Made by a program: the position numbers and the translations under genes. This document shows, one piece after another, positions 34,260 through 46,500 of a DNA stretch of 64,000 bases. The DNA comes from Scolanthus callimorphus (taxonomy: Eukaryota > Cnidaria > Anthozoa > Actiniaria > Edwardsiidae), in NCBI GenBank assembly GCA_033964015.1, contig CM066919.1, positions 18,230,146-18,294,145 on the forward strand, read 5' to 3'. Under the pieces are notes generated by a model. The model ran no database searches and had not been told where the DNA came from. It saw nothing but the letters and a program-made list of their open reading frames with translations. Every line of letters starts with the position of its first letter. Within the stretch, counting starts at the first letter, position 1.

Positions 34260-34780
34260 TGATTGATTGATTTGAAAAAAAAAAAAGATTCTCTCCCATC
34301 GCGGGCTACACCAACAACAGAGAGTTGGCAAACATTTTCCCATTTCGCTATTAGTTCAGTCCCTTTTGTCTCCTTGCAACTCTAACTGTTTACCTCTTTA
34401 AATAATCCAGATTATCAATGTATTTTGGGTGAGTTGGCGTCAAAGTGCAACAAGTTTTGTTCAGTTTGGAGTCCAAACCGAACGTCACGGCGCTGTGCTG
34501 CATGCGGAGGACGAAGCGCGGACTGTGATTGGCTGTGTACACGGGTCGACACTAACGCAAGTGCGCATGCGTAAATAAGAGCCTGCGATGTTTTTGTAAA
34601 CCGCTTAACGTTCCGTTTTCGCTTGGATGGGTTGTTTTCTCATGCGACTTTGAATGATAAGTATGGGGCTCCATTCCGCGGCTCTGGCGCGGGGAGTTCC
34701 GCTAATATAATAATAATAAATAATAATAAATAATAATATTAATAATAATAATAATAAAGTTTAATAATACTCCCCATAGG
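34260..34780. other. Intergenic stretch with Helentron-like 3' relic and (TAA)n
   Basis: GGGGCTCCATTCCGCGG...GGGGAGTTCCGCTAATA (about 34663-34708) resembles the GGTGCTCCGCT-hairpin-GGAGCTCCGCTA 3' ends at 23930 and 52960. It is followed by an AATAAT microsatellite. Confidence 0.45.
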
Positions 34781-34785
34781 GGATT

Positions 34786-34791
34786 TTTATT
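34786..34791 (-). terminator. Polyadenylation signal of the AACS remnant
   Basis: AATAAA on the minus strand (TTTATT on plus), about 35 nt past the AACS stop codon. The position is right for a functional signal. Confidence 0.5.
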
Positions 34792-36113
34792 GATATACAT
34801 ACAATAATATAGTTCCAGTTACTCTTATTTTAGTTCAGAAATATTATAGTATAGATCAAGCGAGTTCGGGTTTGCCAGAGCACCTCTGTTCGTGATGTGT
34901 TCTCCCGCGAGAATTCGTTTGACCGCAACCTCTACTTTTTTCCCGCTCGCCGTGTAAGGAATTGCCGGAGTCTCTAGAATCACCGCTGGTACATGTCGCG
35001 CGGACAGAAGGCTCCGGATTATGGACCGCGTTCTCGTAACCAGTTCTTGGGTAAATCTGGGAAGTAGAGAAAGCAAATGATGTAGGGCGCAAGGGCGATT
35101 TGGTGGGTTATCACCTTACGGTTTTTTTGCGTTTGGAGATACGTTTGGTTGTTCGCCGTACATCCTTTCTCTTAGGGATGCGGTAAAAAAATGTGTAATC
35201 GAGGTGGACCCATGGATAGTGGAATGTCCCGGGGAAGATTCGTCCCACCCCACCCCACCCCACCCCCTCCCGCATTCAGGTAACAATGAAGCAGGCGAAA
35301 GGTGAAACATTTCACCGGGGCACGTAGTCCGGACCACTCAATAATTTGCCCGGCATGCAATTTTTCGTATGGTCTGGTGAGAATTGAGCAGGAAAAACCC
35401 TGTAATTGTTACTCAGTCTTCTTACCGATAGCCATTTGCCATCTTGACAAACAACACTACTCTCTCTTTATCCTTGATCTGCTGGCCGACACACAAGCTG
35501 TCTTCGACCTCAGGAAATTTCTCAACTGAAACAAGGAAAAAACATTCTTGGAAGGAACTAATGGTTTTAATAGGCCTATATTGAAATAGCTATGTGTTAG
35601 GCATATTCGAAAAAGTGGTCGCGCATAATAAATGCTTGATCGGACGTTCAGTACTTTGGTCGTTCATTGTCCGAATCACTACAAAGAAAACATTTATCCA
35701 GACGTACCTATATTGTAGATTTCCGCGCTTCCAAACCGAACGCCATTAGGGTTTAGAGTGCCGTCGCTGAAAGGACAAAAAGTTGCGGAATTATTAACAG
35801 GGGGAAATAACTAAGAGATAAAGCAAGCTTAACAAGCAGCCCATAAACATATATTTTTTCCGCAAAAGAGACTAACCTTCTTCCGAGCATTAAGATGCCT
35901 CCAGTGGAAGAATTGATTTGACAGAAGTCGCCATGTCTCCAAACCCCTGAAACAGTCAAACAAGCCGTGTTTGACCTTGGTTGGAAATATTGGTGTTGGT
36001 CAAGGTTAGAACGAAATTTTCTATGTGAACATGCTGAATAATGATGTTTTTTTATACGACTGTTACGTCATTTTACTATAAGGTCAAAATCGAGTGCAGA
36101 TACCTAGCCGTAT

Positions 36114-36417
36114 TACTGCGGTTTTCATAATTCTGCGAACTCTCGCTAACGATTTCCAACCGTCAAACCGCCTTCAGGCTTCCGTCAATCAAACTCCCGA
36201 GTCTTTTCGTCGTTACTCTTTGTGCTTTTTGATTGGCCAGCACGTAACGTTGCTGTCGCGACAGGAAGCCATTTTAGCACTGCTTAGGCGCTGGCCAATC
36301 AAAAAGCACAAAGAGTAACGACGAAAAGACTCGGGAGTTTGATTGACGGAAGCCAGAAGGCGGTTTTACGGTTGGAAATCAATAGCGAGAGTTCGCAGAA
36401 TTATGAAAACCGCAGTA
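36114..36417. mobile_element. Fold-back MITE inside the AACS remnant
   Basis: TACTGCGGTTTTCATAATTC at 36114 is mirrored by GAATTATGAAAACCGCAGTA ending at 36417. Arms of about 140 bp stay near-identical to the centre (GCTTTTTGATTGGCCAGC and mirror). It occupies the interval where a conserved AACS exon is expected. Confidence 0.8.
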
Positions 36418-36927
36418 CCAGAAGCAGTCACCAGAAGCAGGTTGAAAGAACTATACCTTCTTCGTCCCAGCACTCCACAGCCATGCCTAGGTGCCTGGAC
36501 TGGATTTCTCCCCTGTACAACGGCAGTGTGGGGTTTGCACCAGCAAAACCAGAGATGATGTACCCCCTGTACCCCCTGCCAGAAACACGAAACGATACAT
36601 CAAGCTGGGAAAATCTAATTTGAAAGCTTGCCATTTAGTACTGTATGTTTCATAACAGAGATGTTCCTATGCTGAAATCCAGTTATGTCCCCCCTTGGAG
36701 GGGAGGGGGAGGGGAGGCTCTCAACTAAATCACGTTACATGTAGGGGTGTGGCTCAAATATATCTTACCCGATCTTTATGTGTCGTGGAGTGGAAATGAG
36801 GCATACAAATAAAACTCATGATCAAAATTGAAAATCCCACAAAATAGCCACAAAAATGAAGTCAAGACACATCAAATTCACGCCAAGCAAAGAAATCTCT
36901 AAAAGAAAGCAAAAGAGGCTGAGCCAT

Positions 36928-37910
36928 GGGTGGACCATTAGAAGTTGGGGGAGGCAATTCCCAAAAAAAATTCGCGCAAGGCCAATTCTTTCAAAATAAC
37001 AATCTTGCAGAGATTCAAGCTAGGAAAAAAAATCCTACAAAGACGTGGCTTGGGCTCTAGTTAAAAAGATGTCTGAAGTAGTTATTCCAGCAACCTTCTC
37101 TAACTTTTGCATTTAGTTTCTACTTCACTTCACTTATAATACTTAATAAAAATTTCGGCGCGCTTCAACATCAAATATATAGTCGTGACAACTCACGCAA
37201 CGAAGGCACAACCCACGCGCCGTTTACAAGAACAAGTGTATCTTGCCGAGGAAAAACAAACTCTCCAAAAATGCCCTGCAGTGATACACTTAGGTAGGCG
37301 TGAGTTCAATCGACGTTACAAGTATAGAAAGTTGTCATTTGGACCGCTTCACACAAATGAATAATAATTTCGTAATTTGCGGCGCGCAGTTGCGCGCATC
37401 AAAAATACAACCTACAGGCCTGTTTACTATATACACAAAAAACGGAATGTTCATCTACCCTTTCTCAGATAATGAAATGCGTCTAGCAAAATTGGGCGCG
37501 GGGGATGGCGAAAACGTTTAACAGCTTCATTCCTTTTTAACACAAACCAATAAAAGCATAATAAAATTTGTTGATGCGTATACATACAGCTAGCAATAGG
37601 ATTTGGACGGCCTGTGCGGGAACGGAACGCCACGGGAACAGGTCTTGCTCGATGCGCAGGTCTACCCTCTACCCCTATCGTGGGTTTATCCTTTTCCACA
37701 CTGTCTGTACTTCTCTCTCTGACAAGTTTCGGTATGTTTGTATAACGTGTATTACACTTGAGAAAGTTTGTGTGTGTGTCTGCGGAAAAATATTCGTACA
37801 TGGCCTTCGAGTCCGAAAAAAAAAATTATTGCACAACCTGGTCCCCGAAAAAAAAAATCATACGTAAAAAATTGCCACTCCCTCCCCCAATTTCTAATGG
37901 TCCACCCCTA
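36928..37910. mobile_element. ~1-kb TIR element, GGGTGGACCATTAGAARTTGGGGGAGG ends
   Basis: GGGTGGACCATTAGAAGTTG near 36937 is mirrored by CAATTTCTAATGGTCCACCC near 37887. A block inside (about 37110-37290, ACTTCACTTCACTTATAATA... AACAAGTGTATCTTG) is repeated at about 39360-39545, where another end of the family (AAATGGTCCGTCCC) lies near 40380. It interrupts the AACS remnant. Confidence 0.6.
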
Positions 37911-38066
37911 ATCATTGAGCGCTTCTGTGGTGTGACATTATGTACCTGACATAGATGCAAGTAACAGGTCTGATTTGATGTGTTTGTACACATAGTCGAA
38001 GCTGGACGGCTTGAGGGGTGAGCCGGTGGAAAGGATGGTGTTTAAGCTACGTAAATGATGTGTGTC

Positions 38067-38180
38067 CTTAAAAGTGCCGCGACTACCCGATTTTATTCCG
38101 TATGTACAGCAGGCCAGGTTCCGTACCGCGAACGCGACCGCGCCGTGCCGCGGCACTTTTCACAGTCCTACGAAATTCTA
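38067..38180. mobile_element. Truncated MITE abutting the AACS exon at 37946-38066
   Basis: Its GTGCCGCGACTACCCGATTT...CCGCGGCACTTTTCACAGTC sequence matches the MITE at 45958-46124 but lacks one end. It begins exactly at the exon edge and appears to have replaced the normal splice-acceptor region. Confidence 0.5.
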
Positions 38181-38249
38181 TCTGTAAGCATTGGCAAAGG
38201 ATTCTATGAACGATAGGGATAGAGAAAGTCTCCCTATTCACCAAATGGT

Positions 38250-38595
38250 CAATAAAAACAATAACAACAGCAGCAGCAACAATAAGGCAGCAACAAAAAC
38301 AGCAGCAGCAACAACAACAATAGCAACAGCAACAACAACAACAACAACAACAGCAACAACAACAACAGGAGCAACAAGAACAACAAAAACAGCAACAGGA
38401 GCAACAAGAACAACAAAAACAGGAGCAACAAGAACAACAACAATAACAGCAACAGCATCAACAACAAAAGCAACAGCAACAGCAGTAGAAACAACTGCAA
38501 CAACGACAACAGCAGCACGAACAACAGCAGCAACTACAACAGCGACAACAAAAACCACAATGACAGACAAAACAACAGTAGTAGCAGCAACAGGA
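38250..38595. repeat. (CAA/CAG)n-type trinucleotide repeat
   Basis: About 345 bp of imperfect ACA/GCA triplets. The long ORFs on both strands here (threonine-rich on plus, valine- or leucine-rich on minus) are by-products. It lies in an AACS intron. Confidence 0.9.
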
Positions 38596-38673
38596 GCTAG
38601 GTTCTTACTTGGATAAACATGCTTGGCTTCTAGAGCTTGTAACCATTTGGCACTAGTCCCAAGCACAGTGATT

Positions 38674-40560
38674 CTAAAGGGAATAAAATTACACTAAGCT
38701 TTGGTAAATCATAATTCGGCTCAATGAGCTTCTGGCTATGATTAATTTTGGAAAATTTCTATTATGTTTTTTTCAATGCCTCCATTTATTCAGCGTAATT
38801 TTCGTCTCCCAGAAATGAGAATTTCATTCACCTCATAGTTTGATTTTCAAAATCGCAGCGCGCTTCGCGCGCTTCGAAAACATAGAGCAAACTACTCAGT
38901 TGGTCAGCCCTCGTTCGTAAATTCGTAGACGTACCCGCCACTGCCTGCGGCATCTTGAATAGCCAAGCCTTTGTTTAGTTAGGAGCAAAATAAAAGTTTA
39001 CAAAGTATTATTAGAGATGCCTCGACCTCTAGAAATAGGAAAAATGCGCTGGTTTTTAGTTGGGGTAGGAGATCAGCTACCCCGACCAGTGCAGCAGATT
39101 TTTCAACAAATTCCAAAACAAGGCTCTGTACTGATACACCAAAGAGCACTTAGATTAAAGAAATAGAGTCCCGAATCCGAACATCTTCATATAGTAGTAG
39201 CGAAAATCCAAAATCCGGTGACAAAACCCGAACTGATCCGGATGCTAGATTTTTTGGGGGATCACTTCATTTCTGGGCGAGCGAAAGGGGGGATATCTCT
39301 CAAAACCTGAAGCCCTGAAAGGGAGGACCACAAGAAATTTTCTAAGTAGTTATTCCAGCAACTTCTCAAACATTTGCATTTTTGTACTTCACTTCACTCA
39401 ATACATAATAAAAATTTCGGAAAGAATTTAATCTAACATAGTCTTTGGCAACTCGCGCAACGAAGACATTACCTTCGCACCGTTCACAAGAACAAGTGTA
39501 TCTTGGCGAGGAAAAACAAACTCTACCAAAAATGCCATGCAGTGATAGGCCTGGCGGGCAGTCACTATGTTCGAAAGAAGAGTAAGCGTGAGTCAATGAA
39601 GTTACAGGCATAGAATCGAAATTCGTCATTTGGGTCGCGCTTCACGCAAATGAATAATAGCAATAATAAAACTACAGGATTTGTTTACTATACACAAAAA
39701 AAACCCGGAATGTTCATCTACACTTTCTCTGAGGCTTGATGAAATGCATCAAAATTCGGGCGCGCTTTCGTGCGCATCGAAAGAAAAATGTGACCCTCTC
39801 TATCTGTAAATTGTCTTCTACTAGGTCAAATAGGGGTCGGGGGGGGGGGGGGGGATCACGTTAATCATTGTACTTCTAGAGGGAGGATCACTGCATTTTG
39901 ACCTTGTCTATACATAAAAAAACGGAATGTTCATCTACACTTTCTTGGTTAAAGAGGCTTTTGTCAATGAATGATGAAATGGCTTGATAAAATGCGTCTC
40001 TTTCATTTTGTCAATGCCAACCCGTGCGTGATGCGGGCTACCTGTGTAGGTATTTCCGAGCTCCTGAGGACCAAAATAAAGATGGCGGCCCACACATACA
40101 ATTCTCTCCAAAATCTGCAAGTTTTGACGTAAAGTTTTGACGAACCTTTTGACAATTTAGGGTAAGAAATAAGCTAGGAAAGCTTCTGAAACTCCAAATA
40201 TGGTAAGTAGAAACTTCCATATAAAAATTTTTTTTCGAAAACAACATTTCAACGGCTTTCTATCCAGGAAAAAAATCGAGCACAGTCACGTTCTAGGGAA
40301 AACAATTCGAGCAGCAAGACTGGAAAAAATAAAAAAAATATCGACCCAAAAAAATTTGCCACTTCCCCATCAAATAATCAAATGGTCCGTCCCTAGATGG
40401 CGTCATAGTAATCTGAAGCGATCTTCCACAGGCACCCCGCACTTTATTACGTCTGACAGTACATGAAAACGAGGCTTGGCCGCCATGTTTGCTTTCCAAC
40501 CTACACACAGCAAAACGTAAAATGACGCCCAGAAAGGCTTGAAATCTGGTACGTTCTCGA
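38674..40560. other. Intergenic stretch with repeated-element copies
   Basis: It contains a second copy (about 39340-39760) of the repeat found at 37080-37510, a short third piece near 39905-39950, a G run at 39840-39854 and the TIR end near 40380. No AACS exon was found here. Confidence 0.5.
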
Positions 40561-40562
40561 CC

Positions 40563-43500
40563 ATGGGCAAGAGAAAAGACAGAGAAACTGGAGAGGAAAG
40601 TACCAGAGGTAAGTAGTGTTATTGTAGGTTTAAGGAACTGAAACTCCGTACCGTATTTCTCTGAACGAGTGGGCTCGATATTCGATACGAGGATGAACAC
40701 TCTCTTTCACTGAAAGTTTCAGTTCAAACAAGGGACACGCTTAGGAGTACCTTACAAATCAACAGACTAGGACTTAGAAGAAAAAGTATTAAATCATATT
40801 AATGAAATATGTTTCGATGGATAATTGTCGACATCTGTAGGAATAGAATACCGTAGAACTTCTCTTTTTCTGAGTGAAATATATATTTTCTTTTGTGGGT
40901 TTCCTGTGGCGTAACTGTGCTTTTAATATTATACAAGCGAAAATGATATATAGAGGATATTACACGGTGGCGCAAAGATATGGATTTTACTTTCAAGTGG
41001 CAAGAACAATATTTTATGAACGAGCGCAGCAAGTGAGTCAAATATTGTTTTTGACACAAGAAAATGAAATCCATATCTTCAAGCCACTGTGTAATGTTCT
41101 TTTTATTATATGGATTAGAATTGACATAGCGATGTGATTCGGTACATAACTTTTTGATATTTTCACTAGTGAATATATGGAAAATACGAGTGTTTTAGTT
41201 TCCGGTAAAACCATGATGCACTGCTTCACGACATCAGAGACTTAACAAAATGTGTCCAGGTTAGAGCATTTAAATGTACCAGCGCAAGAAAACTCATAAT
41301 AGTAGAATTCCTGTGTATTACAGCCGAATTTTATGTATCGCGATGCTCCAATAACAAGAATCATTTTTTTCTTTGGGAAATTCTGTGTTGTACAACTCAA
41401 AAATGGAGGCGGGGCTATGCAAATTAACAGTGAAGTCGATGGTCCTCGACGGAATCCACTTGTGATTTGCATAGCCCTACCCCCATTTTTGAGTGACAGC
41501 ATAGAATTGCCCAAACAAAAAAACTATTCTTGGAATTGGAGCATCGTGATACATCGAATTCGGCTTGAAGTTAGAGTTTCTGATGTTAATGCATTATGGG
41601 CAGGGTGAGATGGATCCTTTAATGTTGAACAAAAATGCCATCAAATGCCACCAAACTGTGACCATTTGATGCATTTTGATAACAAAATTTAATTAACTGA
41701 TAAAATATTTGATAAATAGAGGATATTACATCGGCGTGCAGAGATAGAGGTTTTATCTTTGAGTGTTCAATTCAATCTCTCACGAGGGAGCGCAGCGAGC
41801 GAGTGAGAGATTGAGATTGAACACGAGAAGATAAAATTTGTATCTCCAGCACCCATGTAAATTGTTCTGTTTATTTTTATATAGATATTAATGAGATAAA
41901 TAATAAAGCAAATAAAAGCCTGTTATTGTAAAACCAAATAGATAAATTCTGGATTCCAGAGACTGGATTTTATTACAAGCTGGACTACTCCAGATTCCAT
42001 TAAGCTCACAAGAATTTTGATTCCGGATTCCCTATATTTGGGGTAAACTTATATGAGATGAATGACCAAGGCTGTGTAGCAGCTGTTTGGCACACTAGGT
42101 CAATGTAGCAAACACTGATTGCACAATGAAATACAAGTTTGCATGGAGAAACCTGGTTTGACTACCAAAGGCCGATTTCGGATTTTTGAGTTTTATAACG
42201 ATCAAGAAAGGTGTGTGATTCTTTGACAGAGTAAGTGTACAATAAATAAAACATAAAGGAACTTTGACAAGGTGTGCTTGGTGTTCAACAAGGCCAGAAA
42301 CATTCTGAAAAGGTTCAATTACCAGGCCGAGAATATGTTGTTGTCATTTTTGTGGAACCTGTTTTAGAGCTCAGATTTAGTTGTTTAATTCCCACTTTGC
42401 ACTGAATGCTTGCCAAATGCCAGGCTGTTGCTGGTCACAAAAACTAAAAAACATGTCCTTATCCTTTGTAGTTTCTTCACCCAAAAAGAAACACAACATA
42501 AACACAAGAAACACAAACACAAGAGAGATGATGAGCATGGCAAGAAGGAAAGGAGAAAGGAGAAGTCAAGGGACAAGGAACGGATAAAGAACGCAAAGTT
42601 GAATTAGCTGAGCCAGCAAGATTGGGACTGAAGTTGAAGATTAAGTTGGGAGGACAGACACTTACAACAAAACAGTAAGTTTGACAGAAGGCATGGCAGA
42701 TCAGCCTTCTGGAGGGCAAGATAAGAATGAAAAGCAGGGTTTGAGAAAGCAGCATTCATTTCATACCCTGGCCTGCTGTCTTTCTGTTGATATCATTTGA
42801 TGATTTAACACCATTGACAAATATAATGCATAATTTACTAAAAAATTGTATCTGGTAATCACATGGGGCCGAGTATAATGTTTTCAGTTTTTTCCCAAAA
42901 TTACCAGAGCCATCTGCGGTGAGGGGAATTTGGAAAAAACTTGAAACACAAGTGAAATTAATCGCAAATTTTACAAGGAACCCATGTGATTACATGTTTA
43001 TGATAAAAAAGGGCAAAATTCAGTGCGTGTGTTGACCACGTTTTTATTTGTTCATTCATCAGAATCTGACCATTGTTGACAGCTTTGAAAAAATGCAAAT
43101 GGCCTCACACATGAACTTCCAGAATTGGAAAAGAAAAGTTCCAGCATTCAATCGCAGCCAAGTAACTTTGCTCTCAGTTGAGAAAAATGCCCTCTCGTTA
43201 TTAGCCAATCAGCAGTGAGTCATTGTGCTCACTGCTATAATGCAAATCAATTTATTCAAATCAATGTTTCACTGTCACAGCATTTTCCAATTTATGGAAC
43301 ATTTTACACTGATTAATGGCCAAATTAATAACCTCTGAATATCATATTTTTTAATCTTTGACTAATGCTCCTTGTTTATACGATATCCAGGGTTGCTAAG
43401 ATAGTGCCGTTGTCTGATCCTGAGCCCATGAGTGAAGAAGAAGAGATTGAAGTTGAGCATGATGTTGTAGACACTGTTGATGTAACAACAGATGATGTTT

Positions 43501-46500
43501 TGGAGAAAAATGAAGAGGAATCTGAAACAAGTTATCAGTTATCAGTTGCAGGTATGTTTCCATTAGACTCCTTCACAGCCCCTAACGGTCGGGGCGGGGA
43601 GCGTTGCGTGACTCCGACCGTTAGGGGCTGTGAAGGAGTCTATGTTTCCATGGGAGAGGACACATTTTTGTCTGCACCAATATTCATTCACTACAGTGCA
43701 AGCCTTCAGTTCACATGGATCCCAGCTAAAAAGGACAAAAAAATGGCACCTAACCATGCTGAAATTCATCCTCACTGTCAAATCAAGGATGAATTTTGAA
43801 GTGGACAATCTTTTGAACTGACAAGGGTTGTGAAACAAAACACTGTGACCCAGGGCTAGAAATTGCAACCAGGTGGTTGCCTGGGTGAGCACAAACAAGG
43901 TGGTTGCCTGGGTGACCACAAATTAGGGCTAGGTGACTCAAAATGTGAGGGCAGCATGTAGCAACCAAATATTTTGATACTCTTTTCAAGCTTGATGCTA
44001 CCTGACAACCAAAAGTTATGTTCAGATGACCAGTTTTTTTGCACTTGGCCGACAGCTGGCAACTAAAAAATTTTAATTTCCAGCAATGTGACCAGTCAAA
44101 TTTTCATACCCTTGAGACATATGACTGTGATCAAATTTCCATACTCTTGAGACATATTGACTGGCCAAATTTTCATACTCTTGAGATATTTCTGGCATAG
44201 CTGTTACATGTAACAAATTCACTCAGTTTCATACTAACCACAGTGGAAAAAAATTGCATGGTTCTGTAGGAGCCCCATGCTCGGACCCAAATTTTGATAT
44301 GAGAAAATATGTCCAATCCTTGATAACATATAGGCAGCCTTAATTTATTGGTACTAGCATATCTGTATATCTTTGGTATCATCCAGTAACCATGACAATT
44401 TATAATTATTGATGAATAATTATTTTTACAGAGGGAAGTGAAGATGTAGATGATTCCTCTACTGTTAAAAAAGATGAATCTGAGTAAGTTATGATTATTT
44501 TATTGTATACAACACTATTTCTTACAGTAACTGTATTTTTATGGTACGGAGCTTTGCAATATATGTAATTCAGCAATGCCTAAACTAGTGGTAGCTGTGA
44601 AAGAAAACTTTTTGTTTCATGGAAGAACATGTTTTTCTCTCCAAAATTGACCACCAGTTAGCTCAGTAAGTAGAGGTGCCTGTCTGACAAACAGGAGGTC
44701 TGATGGGTTTGTACCTTTGCAGGACAAACAACCCAGGGTCTCTTAAATAATTGAGAAGGTGCTGACTTCACTCTAACATCTGCACATGGTTAGACCTTTA
44801 CGTCTTCTCAGATATTGCATATATTATACACCTGAACCAGAGGGATGTTACAGAACCGTGGGGATGCCAGAAGCTGCCCATCTTACAAACTTACTAACGA
44901 ACCCTCACAACTGGAGCCTTAGTGCTCTGTGTAGGATTTCCCAGCCCTCTGGCAATTGTGTATATAAATAAAATAAGCTTGCACCCACATAGCCTGCTAG
45001 CCGGCTCTCCAGTGGGTTTTTTCAGATATTCAATTTTTTTGGATGATTCCTGGTTCTGGTAAATGAGTGATGCTGTATCTTCATCTGTTTTTAAGTTAAA
45101 TGTCAGTAATGACATTGCCAGACTAAAAAGTGCACACACATTTATAGCAGGAGGAATAGGCACTGCTGGTAGTAAATAGGGAAGAACCCAGAAATTTGAA
45201 AAGTCCAGTGTCAAAAGACAAAGTTTAGCTATACATGCCTTCTTGGTAATTTTTTATATTCTTACACAGCCGAGAAGAAGAAGAATGGTTGAATGCTCTA
45301 GAGGCTGGTGAACTGGATGATTATGGGAGAATCAAACAGGAAAAGGATATCAGTACCATGACAGCTCGACAGGTAATTAAGGGGCTGATTTATTGGCATT
45401 AACAGACTTTACAACATAAATAGCTAGTAAGTAAAGATGTTAAATGCACATTTGGTGTATTTCCATTAGTTGAGAGTGATCACATGACTTAGATGGTTCC
45501 CAATGGGCCAATGGTTCCTGTATCACTCAACATTTAGCATTATATTCAGGGCATCTGGGGAAGTGCGGTAAAAAACGGCAAAAAAAATGCGGAAAAGTGC
45601 GGGATTTTTTAGTAAAAAGTGCGGAAAAAAGTGCGGTAAAACGGTGAAAAGTGCGGTAAAGTGCGGTAAATTATTTTCTTTAATTTGAAGGTTTGCGCTT
45701 TTGGGGGATCATAACAAGTCGTTTCTGTTGATTTTCTATTTGTTTTGTCATTTTTAAACGTAATTTCGTTGAAGCTGATGTAACAGCTAACTTATTAAAC
45801 TTCGCATGATCAATATTTAGGTCAAGAACAATGGAAAAATGCAAAAAAAGAAGGGCTCACCATGCTTGCTTGCGCGGCATCAGTCTTTAAAACTCGAACC
45901 CCTAAAATCACTAAAAGCGCCTATTTCTCCATACAATCAACTTCCGCCTTCGTTGTTCATAATAGAGCAGATTTCGTATGACTGTGAAAGTACCGCCACA
46001 AAGCTGTTCCGCGCCGCGACCGTGACCGTACCGCGACTACGCGATTTCATTGGCGATTTCATTCCATTTACCGCGCCGCACCGCGGCATTTTTCGCAGTC
46101 ATATGAAACTGCCGGAGCCATAGGATATTTACGACGAACTTCTAACATCCAACGTTTTTCGTTCTCCTGCTATTTTGTTTCCGCTAAATACTTGACCAAT
46201 TTAGCAAATAAAAATCGGGGTCACCGAAAAACGTTTTGTATTTACCCATTTCTTACAAGATCAGCTATTGGCTTATTTCCATCTCAAACTACCATTTTCT
46301 CGTACTTATGCTCAAACGGTCTGCTGTGGAACGCCTGGTATTTTTTGCATTCGGTGGCGATCGTATCGCAAGAAAATGGTGGAGTTTTCAAAGTTTTTGC
46401 GCTTAATACTTCAGCATTAACATAATAAACTAGGTATTGACCTGCAAATCTTTGAAATTACCGTGTTTAGAAGGATTTTTCCACACAATTTTTAGTTATT

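Larger units (their letters stand above)
34825..38673 (-). pseudogene. AACS: Acetoacetyl-CoA synthetase, 3' half, probably decayed
   Basis: Minus-strand exons match the C-terminal half of acetoacetyl-CoA synthetase (cytosolic ketone-body activation, ANL superfamily): 38609-38673 (VLGTSAKWLQALEAKH), 37946-38066 ([20 protein letters not shown]), 36457-36566 ([20 protein letters not shown]), 35877-35946 (VWRHGDFCQINSSTGGI), 35708-35766 ([20 protein letters not shown]), 35426-35525 (VEDSLCVG) and 34825-35056 (SARHVPAVILET, YTASGKKVEVAVKRI, stop). The last four join in phase. Against function: the exon for about 40 residues between EEG and VWRHGD is absent, a 304-bp palindrome occupying that intron. 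The junctions 38609->38066 and 37946->36566 do not keep frame. The N-terminal half, with the ATP-binding motifs, is not seen before the next gene at 40563. It could be an active gene only if exons were misassembled. Confidence 0.65.

Noticed and set aside
38191..38666. Long threonine-rich (+) and valine- or leucine-rich (-) ORFs
   Set aside because: Both are frames of an imperfect CAA/CAG microsatellite inside an AACS intron.
44652..44725. tRNA gene
   Set aside because: The A box is good, but the B box and acceptor stem are degenerate and the sequence continues into a SINE-like tail.
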